Of a stretch of DNA of 49,696 nt, positions 17,322 to 25,818 are shown in pieces (within the stretch, counting starts at the first letter, position 1; the number at the start of each line of letters is the position of its first letter). The stretch is from contig JAFGCW010000063.1 in NCBI GenBank assembly GCA_016932435.1, forward strand, positions 1 through 49,696, given 5' to 3'. The DNA comes from Dehalococcoidales bacterium (GTDB lineage: Bacteria; Chloroflexota; Dehalococcoidia; Dehalococcoidales; UBA2162). The notes under the pieces are model-generated. The model worked only from the letters and a program-made list of their open reading frames with translations, did not search any database and was not told the DNA's origin. Made by a program: the position numbers and the translations under genes.

Positions 17322-19160
17322 TTATAGCAATTCTTTGATTTGCTGAGCAAGTAGTTGTGTAATTCCTGGAACCGCGGTCAGTTCTTCGATGTTTGCTTCA
17401 CGGATTGCTCGAACCGAGCCGAAGTGTCTCATCAAGGCGCGTTTTCGTTTCGGGCCGATGCCGCTTATATTATCCAGTGAAGACTTAATGGTCTGCTTGT
17501 TGCGTAGATTTTTGTGGTAGGTGATAGCGAAGCGGTGGGCTTCGTCGCGCAGACGCTGCAGCATCTGGAGACCGTAGGAGTCAGCCGGCAGTACAACCGG
17601 CTTCGATTTCCCGGGCAGGAATATCTCTTCATTCTGTTTAGCGATGCTGGCCAGTGGTATGGTTTCTGCTCCGACTTCTTTCATGACTTTATACACGGCG
17701 TTGAGCTGGCCTTTTCCGCCGTCGATCAGTATAAGATCGGGTATCTTGTCCCAGTTCTTGTCTGTTTTGGAATCACCATTGTTTTTAAACCTCTTCAGAC
17801 GCCGCCGCAGCACTTCTCTGAGCATGGCATAGTCGTCTGCGCCCGGTACTGTCTGTATCCTGAACCGGCGGTAATCCGATGATTTCGGTTTACCATTTTC
17901 GAAGACAACCATACTGCCGACGGCTGCCTTGCCCTGTATGTTGGATATGTCATAACATTCCATTCTCGCAGGTTTCCGTGGCAGACCGAGTTTCTTTTTG
18001 ATCTCAGATAATCCTTTATTAATGTCCGTGGAGGAAATCTGTCGCTTGATTTTCATCTGCAGGAGTCCCTGGTTGGCGTTCCGGGCGACGATATCGACCA
18101 GTTGTTTCTTGTTACCCCTCGATGGTACCTGGATTTTTACACTGCTGCCCCTTTTGCCACGCAGCCACTCTTCGATAATCGTTTTATCTTCAACCTTGTG
18201 CTGGAGAAGAAGAAGCGGTGGAATGTAAGACGCGGACCCGTAGAACTGTTTGATGAATCCGGTCATTATCTGCTCCGGTTCCTCGGAATCGACTCCCTGC
18301 AGAGTGAAACTTTCCCTGCCTATCAGCTTACTGCCGCGTATGAAAAATACCTGGACGAACGCCCGGTCACGTTCGGTGACGATAGCGATGACATCCTGTT
18401 CTCCCTGTACTTTGGCAGCCAGCGACTGGTTTTCAATGATACGGTTTATCGACTGTATCTGGTCTCTGTAGGCACCGGCTTTTTCGAAATCAAGGGCTTC
18501 GGACGCTTTCTTCATCCTTGTTTCCAGCATTCGAACAACCTGATCCTGCTTTCCTTCGAGAAAGAGTATTACCTGCTTTATGATTTCCATGTACTCCTGC
18601 CTGGTTATGGCACCGATACAGGGCCCGGAGCACAGGTGAATGTGATAGTTCAGGCATGGTCTCTGCTTCGTTCCGGTTATCGGCGTGGTGCAGGAGCGGA
18701 GAGGGAAGATCCCTCTCAGGACTTTTATCGTCTGTCGCAGAGATTTAGCGCTTGAGAACGGACCGAAGTATCTTCCGCCGTCTTCCTGGACCTGCCGGGT
18801 GAGGAACGCTCTCGGCCACTCTTCATCAAGAGATACTTTCAGGTAGGGAAAAGACTTGCCGTCTTTAAGTCTGACATTGTAGAACGGCTGGTGTCTCTGG
18901 ATAAAGTTATACTCGAGGATTATCGCCTCTTCTTCGGTATTGGTAACGTAGAATTCCAGGTCGGCGATATTTCTCACCAGTCGCTGTGTTTTCGGCGTAT
19001 GCTGAGCCTGGTTATAGAAATACGACTTTACCCGGTTTTCCAGGCTCGAAGCCTTGCCTACATAGATAATCTTGCCGGTGGGATCTTTGAATATATAGAC
19101 TCCCGGACTCTGAGGTAGTTGCTTGAGCTGTTCTTTGACGACACTGGTCGCGGTATTCAT
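17322..19160 (-). CDS. uvrC: Excinuclease ABC subunit C
   Basis: Dual-incision nuclease of nucleotide excision repair. The 612-aa protein has all domains in order: GIY-YIG nuclease (GVYIFKDPTGKIIYVGKA, residues about 18-35), a UVR motif for UvrB contact near 205-240, the RNase H-like UvrC endonuclease domain (MECYDISNIQGKAAVGSMVVF and LILIDGGKGQLN), and two C-terminal helix-hairpin-helix motifs (ISGIGPKRKRALMRHFG). No strong ribosome site precedes ATG 19160. Convergent with cysS, with stop codons touching. Confidence 0.97.
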   Translation of the reverse strand: MNTATSVVKEQLKQLPQSPGVYIFKDPTGKIIYVGKASSLENRVKSYFYNQAQHTPKTQRLVRNIADLEFYVTNTEEEAIILEYNFIQRHQPFYNVRLKDGKSFPYLKVSLDEEWPRAFLTRQVQEDGGRYFGPFSSAKSLRQTIKVLRGIFPLRSCTTPITGTKQRPCLNYHIHLCSGPCIGAITRQEYMEIIKQVILFLEGKQDQVVRMLETRMKKASEALDFEKAGAYRDQIQSINRIIENQSLAAKVQGEQDVIAIVTERDRAFVQVFFIRGSKLIGRESFTLQGVDSEEPEQIMTGFIKQFYGSASYIPPLLLLQHKVEDKTIIEEWLRGKRGSSVKIQVPSRGNKKQLVDIVARNANQGLLQMKIKRQISSTDINKGLSEIKKKLGLPRKPARMECYDISNIQGKAAVGSMVVFENGKPKSSDYRRFRIQTVPGADDYAMLREVLRRRLKRFKNNGDSKTDKNWDKIPDLILIDGGKGQLNAVYKVMKEVGAETIPLASIAKQNEEIFLPGKSKPVVLPADSYGLQMLQRLRDEAHRFAITYHKNLRNKQTIKSSLDNISGIGPKRKRALMRHFGSVRAIREANIEELTAVPGITQLLAQQIKELL

Positions 19161-19240
19161 CGTTCTCTAAGAACATTTTATACCGTATGGTCAAGGAGAT
19201 ACAAAAAGGAAGGACATAACTAGCTTCAATAAGGGATTGT

Positions 19241-19858
19241 TTAAATGGTTTCTCTGCAGACGTACACGACATTTCTATTCCCTAAAACATCATCTTCCTG
19301 CAGATACGTTACCCGTGCCGGGGATGGCTGGAAACTGCAGTAGTCCATATTCTCTACCGGTACTTTCAGCCACGCCATGATGATGAAGGTCAAGGCATTA
19401 CCGTGCGAGACGATTATCAGATTCTCATCCTTTTTCGCGATTATTTCATCCAGACATTCACGAATCCTGGTTCCGACATCCTTCCTGGTTTCGGCATTAT
19501 TAAATAGCCGGTGATTCAGCCTGTCACCATCCGCCGGTCGAGGTGTTATATTTTCGGCACGCCATTCTCTGGGTTTCCCATCGGCATCACCGAAACTCAT
19601 TTCCCTGAGACGTTTATCCCGGATAACACTGCTGTTGAACGGTTGCGCGATGATTTCAGCCGTTTCAAAAGCCCGTTTCAGGTCGGATGAGTATACTGGA
19701 ATACCGGGTATACCTGTCTCGCCGTAGAGGAACTCAGCTAATTTCCCTGCTTGTTCAACACCCTTTTGGGTAAGGGAAGTGTCGTACCAGCCACCGCCAA
19801 GGTCTTCGATGTGGTGAATCGACTGGGCATGCGTAATTACATAGATGTTTCGCATCAT
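19241..19858 (-). CDS. Histidine phosphatase (phosphoglycerate mutase-like) family protein
   Basis: A 205-aa branch-1 histidine phosphatase fold. The phosphorylated histidine is present, but the signature RHG is replaced by THA (YVITHAQSIHH). The second catalytic region SHGNALTF and the substrate-site YSSDLKRAFETAEII are normal. An Arg is expected to contact phosphate in this family, so activity or substrate may differ. ATG 19858 or the adjacent second ATG follows GGGAG. It lies between rho and uvrC on the same strand. Confidence 0.85.
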   Translation of the reverse strand: MMRNIYVITHAQSIHHIEDLGGGWYDTSLTQKGVEQAGKLAEFLYGETGIPGIPVYSSDLKRAFETAEIIAQPFNSSVIRDKRLREMSFGDADGKPREWRAENITPRPADGDRLNHRLFNNAETRKDVGTRIRECLDEIIAKKDENLIIVSHGNALTFIIMAWLKVPVENMDYCSFQPSPARVTYLQEDDVLGNRNVVYVCRETI

Positions 19859-19965
19859 GATCTCCCGGTGTTAATATCAGGAATACTTATACTGTGCGCA
19901 AGGCATTATAACCCATGTGAGAAAACGTGAAAATACCCGTTTTGAAAATGAAGTAAGGAAAATTT

Positions 19966-21249
19966 CTAAGCTGTCTGTCCAAGACCTGCCAGGAATTCGG
20001 CATTATTCTTGGTCTTCTTCATCCTTTCGAGTACTCGTTCCATCGCCTCGGCATAATTCGGGGAGTCGGATGTAATCATGGAGACCATGCGTCTCAGCAG
20101 CCAGGATTTCTGGAGAGTCGGACCGTCCATGAGGAGTTCTTCACGTCTGGTACCGCTGCGTTCTATATCAATTGCCGGGTAAATCCTACGGTCGGCCAGT
20201 CGCCGGTCGAGATGAAGTTCCATATTACCGGTGCCCTTGAACTCTTCGTAAATAAGGTCATCCATACGGCTGCCGGTGTCTATCAGGCAGGTAGCGATGA
20301 TAGTCAGACTGCCGCCTTCTTCCGTGTTACGGGCGGCGCCGAAGAAATGCTTAGCCGGATAGAGCGCTCCGGGATCGATACCGCCGGAGAGAGTACGTCC
20401 GCTTGAAGGCATGGCAAGATTGTATGAACGGGTAAGACGTGTAATACCATCGAGGAGCATGAATACGTCTTTGCCGCTCTCCACCATTCGTTTCGCCCGA
20501 TTCAGTGCCAGTCCGGCAACACGAGTGTGATCTTCAACGGGCTCGTCGAAGGTAGCGGCAATCACCTCACCTCCTACCGAGCGTTTCATGTCGGTGACTT
20601 CTTCGGGGCGTTCGCCGATAAGACAGACCATCAGGTGCAGATCGTTGTAATTTGTCATTGCCGAGTTGGCTATCGATTTCAGTAAAGTGGTTTTACCTGA
20701 TTTTGGCGGAGAAACGATAAGACCGCGCTGACCTCTGCCTATGGGGGCAACCAGATTTATTAAACGTGACGCGAGATCATTGTCAACTCCTTCAAGGTTG
20801 ATCTGCTTATCCGGAAATGTCGGTACGAGTGAACCAAAGTGAGGTCGGCTTTTTGCGAGTTCCGGGTTGATGTCATTAACTGCTTCGATACGCAGCAGGC
20901 TGAAGTATTTCTCTCCTGCCCTGGCTGGTCTGCCCTGGCCGACTACCATGTCGCCGTCACGCAGTCCGAACCGGCGTATCTGTGACTGGGATACATAAAT
21001 ATCCGTGGAACTTGGTAAAAGAGAGTCGTTCCTGAGAAATCCATATCCGTCACTCATGATCTCCAGGATCCCGCCACAGAACGTATTTCCTTCCTGTTCT
21101 GTATATGCCTGAAGAAGGCGTATTATCAAATCTTGCTTTTTCAGGCCGGTATAATTCGTTATACCCATTTCCTTGGCGACATCAACCAGTTCATCTCTTG
21201 TCTTGTTCTCAAGCTGGCTGATATCCATTTTTAAAATTTCATTATCCAT
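19966..21249 (-). CDS. rho: Transcription termination factor Rho
   Basis: Hexameric RNA helicase that ends transcription. The 427-aa protein has the N-terminal helical Rho_N region ([18 protein letters not shown]), a cold-shock RNA-binding domain ([20 protein letters not shown]), Walker [10 protein letters not shown] at 180-188, the Q-loop/R-loop core and the conserved C-terminal part ending GLGQTA. Start at ATG 21249 has AAGGAAG about 10 nt upstream. Second gene after pyrG in a same-strand run. Confidence 0.98.
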   Translation of the reverse strand: MDNEILKMDISQLENKTRDELVDVAKEMGITNYTGLKKQDLIIRLLQAYTEQEGNTFCGGILEIMSDGYGFLRNDSLLPSSTDIYVSQSQIRRFGLRDGDMVVGQGRPARAGEKYFSLLRIEAVNDINPELAKSRPHFGSLVPTFPDKQINLEGVDNDLASRLINLVAPIGRGQRGLIVSPPKSGKTTLLKSIANSAMTNYNDLHLMVCLIGERPEEVTDMKRSVGGEVIAATFDEPVEDHTRVAGLALNRAKRMVESGKDVFMLLDGITRLTRSYNLAMPSSGRTLSGGIDPGALYPAKHFFGAARNTEEGGSLTIIATCLIDTGSRMDDLIYEEFKGTGNMELHLDRRLADRRIYPAIDIERSGTRREELLMDGPTLQKSWLLRRMVSMITSDSPNYAEAMERVLERMKKTKNNAEFLAGLGQTA

Positions 21250-21288
21250 GATTAGTTGCTTCCTTAAATAGTTAATTAAACGATATTA

Positions 21289-21939
21289 TCACTTGTTGGT
21301 GTTTTTCCAGTCTGCGAGGAAACGGCTGATTCCTGCATCGGTCATAGGATGCTGTATCATTTTTGTTAGCACGTCATAGGGGATGGTGGCGATGTGGGCG
21401 CCGGCACCGGCAGCACGCAGGCAGTGTTCGGGGTGCCTGATACTGGCGGCGATTACCTCTGTGTTAATATCGGGATAGTTATCATATATATCAAGTATCT
21501 CTTCAACGAGTTGCATCCCATCCTGGCCTATATCATCGAGTCTGCCTACGAAGGGGCTGATATACGCGGCTCCTGACAGGGCAGCCAAAAGAGCCTGGTT
21601 AGCAGAGAAACAAAGTGTCATGTTAACTTTTATATTTTCACTCGCCAGGATCGACGTTACTTCAAGCCCGTCGGCATTGACAGGTATTTTAATTACGACG
21701 TTCGGCGCCCAGGCAGCCATTTCACGGGCTTGTTGCAGCATCGGTTCCACTCCTTCTACGACAACCTCGGTCGAGATAGGACCGGGTATAATGGATGCTA
21801 TCTCTTTAATAGTAGCTTCGTAATCGGTTGATCCTGCCCGTGCCATCAGGGTAGGGTTGGTCGTTACTCCGCTTATAACGCCTAATCTAGACGCTTGTCT
21901 GACTTCTTCTATTATGGCTGTATCAAGAAAAATTCGCAT
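21289..21939 (-). CDS. fsa: Fructose-6-phosphate aldolase / small transaldolase
   Basis: A 216-aa member of the short TalC/FSA transaldolase family. N-terminal MRIFLDTAIIEEV, VTTNPTLMARAG, and the Schiff-base lysine Lys84 in VVIKIPVNADGL. It would interconvert or cleave sugar phosphates in the non-oxidative pentose phosphate pathway; whether it acts as transaldolase or as fructose-6-phosphate aldolase cannot be read from the sequence. ATG 21939 gives the family-typical N-terminus; the frame extends to GTG 21966 inside pyrG but adds atypical residues. Confidence 0.93.
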   Translation of the reverse strand: MRIFLDTAIIEEVRQASRLGVISGVTTNPTLMARAGSTDYEATIKEIASIIPGPISTEVVVEGVEPMLQQAREMAAWAPNVVIKIPVNADGLEVTSILASENIKVNMTLCFSANQALLAALSGAAYISPFVGRLDDIGQDGMQLVEEILDIYDNYPDINTEVIAASIRHPEHCLRAAGAGAHIATIPYDVLTKMIQHPMTDAGISRFLADWKNTNK

Positions 21940-21958
21940 TTTATCGTTTCTCGAAAGT

Positions 21959-23596
21959 TTAATCACCAGATGCGAATGGTAATGACGGCTGAGCTCCTTC
22001 TCTCATCACGTTCTTAGCTGAGCCGATAAAGTCGCGGAACAGGGGATGGGGACGTCCCGGCCTGGAGCCGAATTCCGGATGAAACTGGCATGCTACCATC
22101 CACGGGTGGTTGCTGATTTCGCATATTTCCACAAGGTTGCCGTCCGGTGACAAACCGCTGTAAACCAATCCAGCTTCCTCTAGACGGTCGCGGAATTTGT
22201 TATTGAATTCATACCGATGACGGTGACGTTCCTGGATTAACGTTTCACCATACGCTTTTGAACTCAATGTATTTTCCAGAAGCTGGCATGGATAATTACC
22301 AAGTCGCATTGTCGCTCCCATATTTTCAAGATCCTGGTTCGGCAGGAGATCTATCACCGGATTCCGCGTGTCCGGATCAAATTCAGTCGAATTCGCGTCT
22401 TCCGTATTCAATACATACCGTGTAAATTCAATAACCATAACCTGCATTCCCAGGCAGAGTCCCAGGTATGGAATATTATTTTCACGGGCGTATCTTGCTG
22501 CCAAAACCATTCCTTCTATTCCTCTTACTCCGAATCCTCCGGGTATTATTATTCCCTGTGCATTACGAAGTTGGGCTTCACAATCATCTTGTTCAAGTGT
22601 CTCTGACGGCAACCAGTTAAACTCAATGCTTCTATCATGGAATAAAGCTGCGTGGTAAAGCGCTTCACGGACCGAGTAATAAGCATCTTCCAACTCAACA
22701 TATTTTCCAACCAGCGCTATGTTCACCGGTTCCTTGGGTTGTTTTAGTGATTCAACCAGAGATCTCCATTGACTCAGGTCACAGTGATTCGATGTTATCT
22801 TCAACTTATCGACTATCAGTTGTCCCATTCCCTCTTCTTCCAGTGCGATGGGTACTTCGTAAATACTGGGTATAGTAGGCATGGGAATCACTGCTTCTTT
22901 TGCAACGTCACAAAATAGTGATATCTTTTCCCGTAGTTCTTCAGCAATCGGCAGGTCGGCACGGCATACGATGATGTCGGGCTGGATACCGATTCTGCGT
23001 AATTCATTTACACTGTGCTGGGTAGGCTTGGTTTTAAGCTCCTTGGTGGTAGCGAGGTAAGGAAGAAGCGTGACATGTATATACAGGACGTTATCCCTGC
23101 CCACGTCGTTTCTCATCTGGCGAATCGCTTCAAGGAAAGGTTGACCTTCGATGTCGCCCACCGTACCCCCGACTTCGATTATCAGTACTTCAGCCTTCGA
23201 TTTCTCCGCCAGTCTTTTGAACCGCGTTTTTATTTCATTGGTAACGTGCGGGATTATCTGAATTGTTCCTCCAAGGAAATCACCTCTTCTTTCCTTGGCA
23301 ATAACAGTGCTGTAAATTTGCCCTGAAGTGACGTTCGATTCGCTGGTAGTATTTATATCAACAAATCGTTCGTAGTTACCGAGATCAAGATCAGTCTCCG
23401 CTCCATCCTGGGTAACGAATACCTCTCCATGCTGGTAGGGTGACATTGTCCCCGGATCTACATTTAAATAAGGATCCAGTTTCTGAAGGGATACTGAAAT
23501 ATTCCGACTCTTCAGAATGGTACCTATCGAAGCGACAGTGATACCCTTGCCTACGGCACTTACGACACCACCGGTTATAAAAATATATTTTGACAT
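21959..23596 (-). CDS. pyrG: CTP synthase
   Basis: Makes CTP from UTP, ATP and glutamine. The 545-aa protein has the N-terminal synthetase domain with the P-loop GGVVSAVGKG at 9-18 (Ala-Val in place of the more common Ser-Leu), and a C-terminal class I glutamine amidotransferase with PGGFGVRG, the nucleophile in LGLCLGMQ, and the catalytic HPE in CQFHPEFGSRPG. It leads the pyrG-fsa-rho series. A promoter lies about 90 nt upstream, and no strong ribosome site is visible. Confidence 0.98.
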   Translation of the reverse strand: MSKYIFITGGVVSAVGKGITVASIGTILKSRNISVSLQKLDPYLNVDPGTMSPYQHGEVFVTQDGAETDLDLGNYERFVDINTTSESNVTSGQIYSTVIAKERRGDFLGGTIQIIPHVTNEIKTRFKRLAEKSKAEVLIIEVGGTVGDIEGQPFLEAIRQMRNDVGRDNVLYIHVTLLPYLATTKELKTKPTQHSVNELRRIGIQPDIIVCRADLPIAEELREKISLFCDVAKEAVIPMPTIPSIYEVPIALEEEGMGQLIVDKLKITSNHCDLSQWRSLVESLKQPKEPVNIALVGKYVELEDAYYSVREALYHAALFHDRSIEFNWLPSETLEQDDCEAQLRNAQGIIIPGGFGVRGIEGMVLAARYARENNIPYLGLCLGMQVMVIEFTRYVLNTEDANSTEFDPDTRNPVIDLLPNQDLENMGATMRLGNYPCQLLENTLSSKAYGETLIQERHRHRYEFNNKFRDRLEEAGLVYSGLSPDGNLVEICEISNHPWMVACQFHPEFGSRPGRPHPLFRDFIGSAKNVMREGAQPSLPFASGD

Positions 23597-23687
23597 ACAA
23601 GATTACCAGGTAAAATATCCAAACGGTGTATGAAAGACAACATTAAGTTGGAACTTTGGAGAGAAAACATATCAGGGGGTTTCTTTT

Positions 23688-23717
23688 ATTGTATAAACAG
23701 AATTTCAAATTTGTCAA
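23688..23717 (-). promoter_or_regulatory. Promoter of pyrG
   Basis: Minus-strand TTGACA (23712-23717), 18 nt, TACAAT (23688-23693). The predicted leader of about 85 nt starts in AAAAGAAACCCCC; the GGG start used for reiterative control of pyrG in Bacillus is not present. No other structured element is evident in the leader. Confidence 0.6.
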
Positions 23718-23788
23718 GAGGTCTAAGGTATCACCTTAATCTTACGCAATTTGTTATTTATCTCGGTAAGTCATATTGTATATTATCA

Positions 23789-23971
23789 CTACTTTTTACT
23801 CTTTATCCTGTTAATCAGTATCCTGAGAAATATGGCGCCGCCTATGGCTATTATTGCCTGGAGCAGCAGAAGCTGTTTTAATAATGACGATATTACGGGT
23901 ATTACAATGAGCAGGAAAACTACTACCACTACAAAGATAACAATGTCACGCAGGAAATCTTTTTTCAGCAT
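23789..23971 (-). CDS. Small two-helix membrane protein, unknown function
   Basis: A 60-aa protein starting MLKKDFLRDIVIFVVVVVF, with two hydrophobic helices (about 9-27 and 34-50) and a basic tail RIKSKK. I do not recognise the family. The frame is open to TTG 24019, but ATG 23971 sits 5 nt after the -10 box of a strong promoter, arguing for a leaderless start here. It lies in the 500-nt gap upstream of pyrG; overlapping plus-strand frames in the same place look random. Confidence 0.55.
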   Translation of the reverse strand: MLKKDFLRDIVIFVVVVVFLLIVIPVISSLLKQLLLLQAIIAIGGAIFLRILINRIKSKK

Positions 23972-23976
23972 ACAGA

Positions 23977-24006
23977 AGTATAGGAATGGCAGAGTTTGTG
24001 TGTCAA
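23977..24006 (-). promoter_or_regulatory. Leaderless-type promoter of the small membrane protein gene
   Basis: Minus-strand TTGACA (24001-24006), 18 nt, TATACT (23977-23982), both near consensus. The predicted transcription start coincides with the ATG at 23971. Confidence 0.55.
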
Positions 24007-24094
24007 ACACGATTGGCAAAACAGACGAAAAATAATACCTTATTATATATCTCGGTGTAGTATAATATCTGCAAGATAGGAAAAATCATTTGAA

Positions 24095-24361
24095 ATGCTG
24101 CATTCAGGAGGTAAAATCGAGAGACCAACGGTGCTTGCTGTAGGCGAGGCTTATCATCTTAAGATGGGAAAAGACTGGATCGTGTATGCCGGAATGCCAT
24201 CAGAAGATGTATACTCAATTGCCCAGAGAAAAACAAGCGGTTACCAGGGATTTGCCTGGAACCTGTATTATTCAAGGAGAAAAACCGATATCAAAATCGA
24301 TGGAGTGGATATTACAGTTGAAAGCGTATCTCCTGATGAAATTATATTCAGGACAAGGTAA
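24095..24361 (+). CDS. Small hypothetical protein
   Basis: Up to 88 aa, mixed alpha/beta and basic, with the distinctive segment LAVGEAYHLKMGKDWIVYAG and a C-terminal part DIKIDGVDITVESVSPDEIIF. I do not recognise the family. The start is uncertain: ATG 24095 has only a distant AGGA, whereas a perfect AGGAGG (24106-24111) lies inside the frame, 4 nt before an ATC codon and 19 nt before GTG 24131. A TATAAT at 24061-24066 may be its -10 box. It is 22 nt upstream of the DUF5661-like gene and probably co-transcribed with it. Confidence 0.65.
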   Translation: MLHSGGKIERPTVLAVGEAYHLKMGKDWIVYAGMPSEDVYSIAQRKTSGYQGFAWNLYYSRRKTDIKIDGVDITVESVSPDEIIFRTR

Positions 24362-24383
24362 GTCAGAATAAAGGAGGAATAAA

Positions 24384-24644
24384 ATGACATCGAAGAAACA
24401 TTTTACGGCAGAGGAAGCAAAGGGAATAGGGGAACAACTTGGTATCAACTGGACTGAGTTTGATGTAGAGCAGTTCAGGATGGGGATGGACGTTGAACTC
24501 GAGCACGGTCTTGTCGATCTCGCTACAAATGTAACTGACGATGACCCCCTTATGACGGGGAAGATAGCTCTTGCCCACCTGAATGAGTTCGGTGACTACT
24601 ATACTAGGCTGGAAATAATGGAGAGAGAAGCCGAAGGCAAGTAG
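24384..24644 (+). CDS. DUF5661-like small protein
   Basis: An 86-aa acidic protein. It opens with FTAEEAKGIGEQLGINW, then FDVEQFRMGMDVELEHG and TGKIALAHLNEFGDYYTRLE. This matches what I recall of DUF5661, a family of unknown function often seen in small bacterial and archaeal proteins; the assignment is from memory. ATG 24384 has an excellent AAAGGAGG site. Followed after 27 nt by the DUF4870 membrane protein. Confidence 0.8.
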   Translation: MTSKKHFTAEEAKGIGEQLGINWTEFDVEQFRMGMDVELEHGLVDLATNVTDDDPLMTGKIALAHLNEFGDYYTRLEIMEREAEGK

Positions 24645-24671
24645 ACAGTCTAAACAGGGGAGGGTAAAAAT

Positions 24672-25748
24672 ATGTCGTTGTCACCTGAAGAACGGAGAAA
24701 AATCTACGAAGAAGAAAAGGCGAGGATCGAAGCCAGGGAATCCCTCGAACGGGAGAAAAGGGATGCTTCATCCGAGACCAGTACCGGACTTTTACCAAAC
24801 GTGGCATCACTTCTCTGCTATGTGGGCGGCTGGATAAGCGGCATTATATTTTTTGTGCTCGAACAGAAGAATGCAGATGTACGTTTCCATGCCGCGCAAT
24901 CGATTATCGTCTTCGGAACTCTCACAGTCGCAGGAACGATCTTAGGACTGATTCCTGTGATCGGGAATGCCTTTTCTGCGATAATCGGTATCATTGCTGT
25001 CATTCTCTGGGTTATCTTAATGGTGAAGGCGTATAACGGAGAAAGGTACAGGGTGGTCTGGGCGGCTGACATTGCCGATAATATTACCGGATTCAAAGTG
25101 CCCCAAAGTAAATCGGAAACGGTATCATCATCGACCATCCCGGATGTCCAGGCAGAATTCCAGGAAGAAATTAAGCCTGCTCTCGAAACTCCAACGACGC
25201 CGGTGATAAACCTGGATAAGGAAATCGGCAGGAAAATAGAAGAATATTTCACGAAAAAGAGGGGTGGGCGGATAGCAGCCTCCGCTTTTACTATTGCTTT
25301 CAGCATTGTTGCTTTAATCTTTTTCAACTACTTTCATGATTATGTTGCATATTATTCTTCGGATAAAGTGGACGGTGTCGTTACATGGACCAGGGCACCA
25401 TTTTTTACCGATGATATCAGTTTCTGGCTGCCGATACTGACAACAGCGTTAGTAGTATCCATAATCGGACACAGCGTAATGATAATTTTCGACAGGTATG
25501 CTCTTCGAGAAATCCTCCAGTTAATAATCGATGCTTTTTCACTCGCTTCAGCGATAACTCTCGTTATGGTATTTCCGTTTGATTTTTACGTGATACCCAG
25601 CACTTCGATAGCTGAAGGCGTGGAACTCGGCGTAACCGTTGTCTTAATCTGTGTATGTGTAGGAATAGGTATAGGTATACTTGTCCGGAGTATCAAGTTC
25701 CTGGTCAACCTGGTTAAAGGTGTGACGAGTTACGAACGGGGGGCTTGA
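24672..25748 (+). CDS. DUF4870-domain multi-pass membrane protein
   Basis: A 358-aa protein. A charged N-terminal coiled segment (residues 1-35) leads into a Tic20-like DUF4870 domain at about 38-125 (NVASLLCYVGGWISGIIFF, FHAAQSIIVFG, LILMVKAYNGE-type end). After a polar linker, a second half carries four more membrane helices (about 195-350). The roles of both parts are unknown. ATG 24672 follows GGGGAGGG. It ends just before a strong bidirectional terminator. Confidence 0.85.
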   Translation: MSLSPEERRKIYEEEKARIEARESLEREKRDASSETSTGLLPNVASLLCYVGGWISGIIFFVLEQKNADVRFHAAQSIIVFGTLTVAGTILGLIPVIGNAFSAIIGIIAVILWVILMVKAYNGERYRVVWAADIADNITGFKVPQSKSETVSSSTIPDVQAEFQEEIKPALETPTTPVINLDKEIGRKIEEYFTKKRGGRIAASAFTIAFSIVALIFFNYFHDYVAYYSSDKVDGVVTWTRAPFFTDDISFWLPILTTALVVSIIGHSVMIIFDRYALREILQLIIDAFSLASAITLVMVFPFDFYVIPSTSIAEGVELGVTVVLICVCVGIGIGILVRSIKFLVNLVKGVTSYERGA

Positions 25749-25769
25749 TACATTCGAGTGATAATAGTA

Positions 25770-25792
25770 AAGGGGGCATATACTGCCCCCTT
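25770..25792. terminator. Bidirectional terminator hairpin
   Basis: AAGGGGGCA (25770-25778), loop TATAC, TGCCCCCTT (25784-25792): a 9-bp perfect stem between the convergent ends of the membrane protein gene and the CoA-transferase gene. Flanks are T-rich on both strands but without a long uniform T run. Confidence 0.75.
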
Positions 25793-25818
25793 ATTACATA
25801 CTTTATCTAAGGCTCTTC

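Noticed and set aside
23597..23690. Reiterative-transcription control of pyrG as in Bacillus
   Set aside because: The transcript would begin in an A-rich stretch, not GGGC; the CCCCC run lies further inside the leader and no terminator hairpin is present.
23630..24035. Two overlapping plus-strand frames (83 and 94 codons) in the gap upstream of pyrG
   Set aside because: They lack ribosome sites and recognisable protein character, and run antisense to the better supported small membrane gene.
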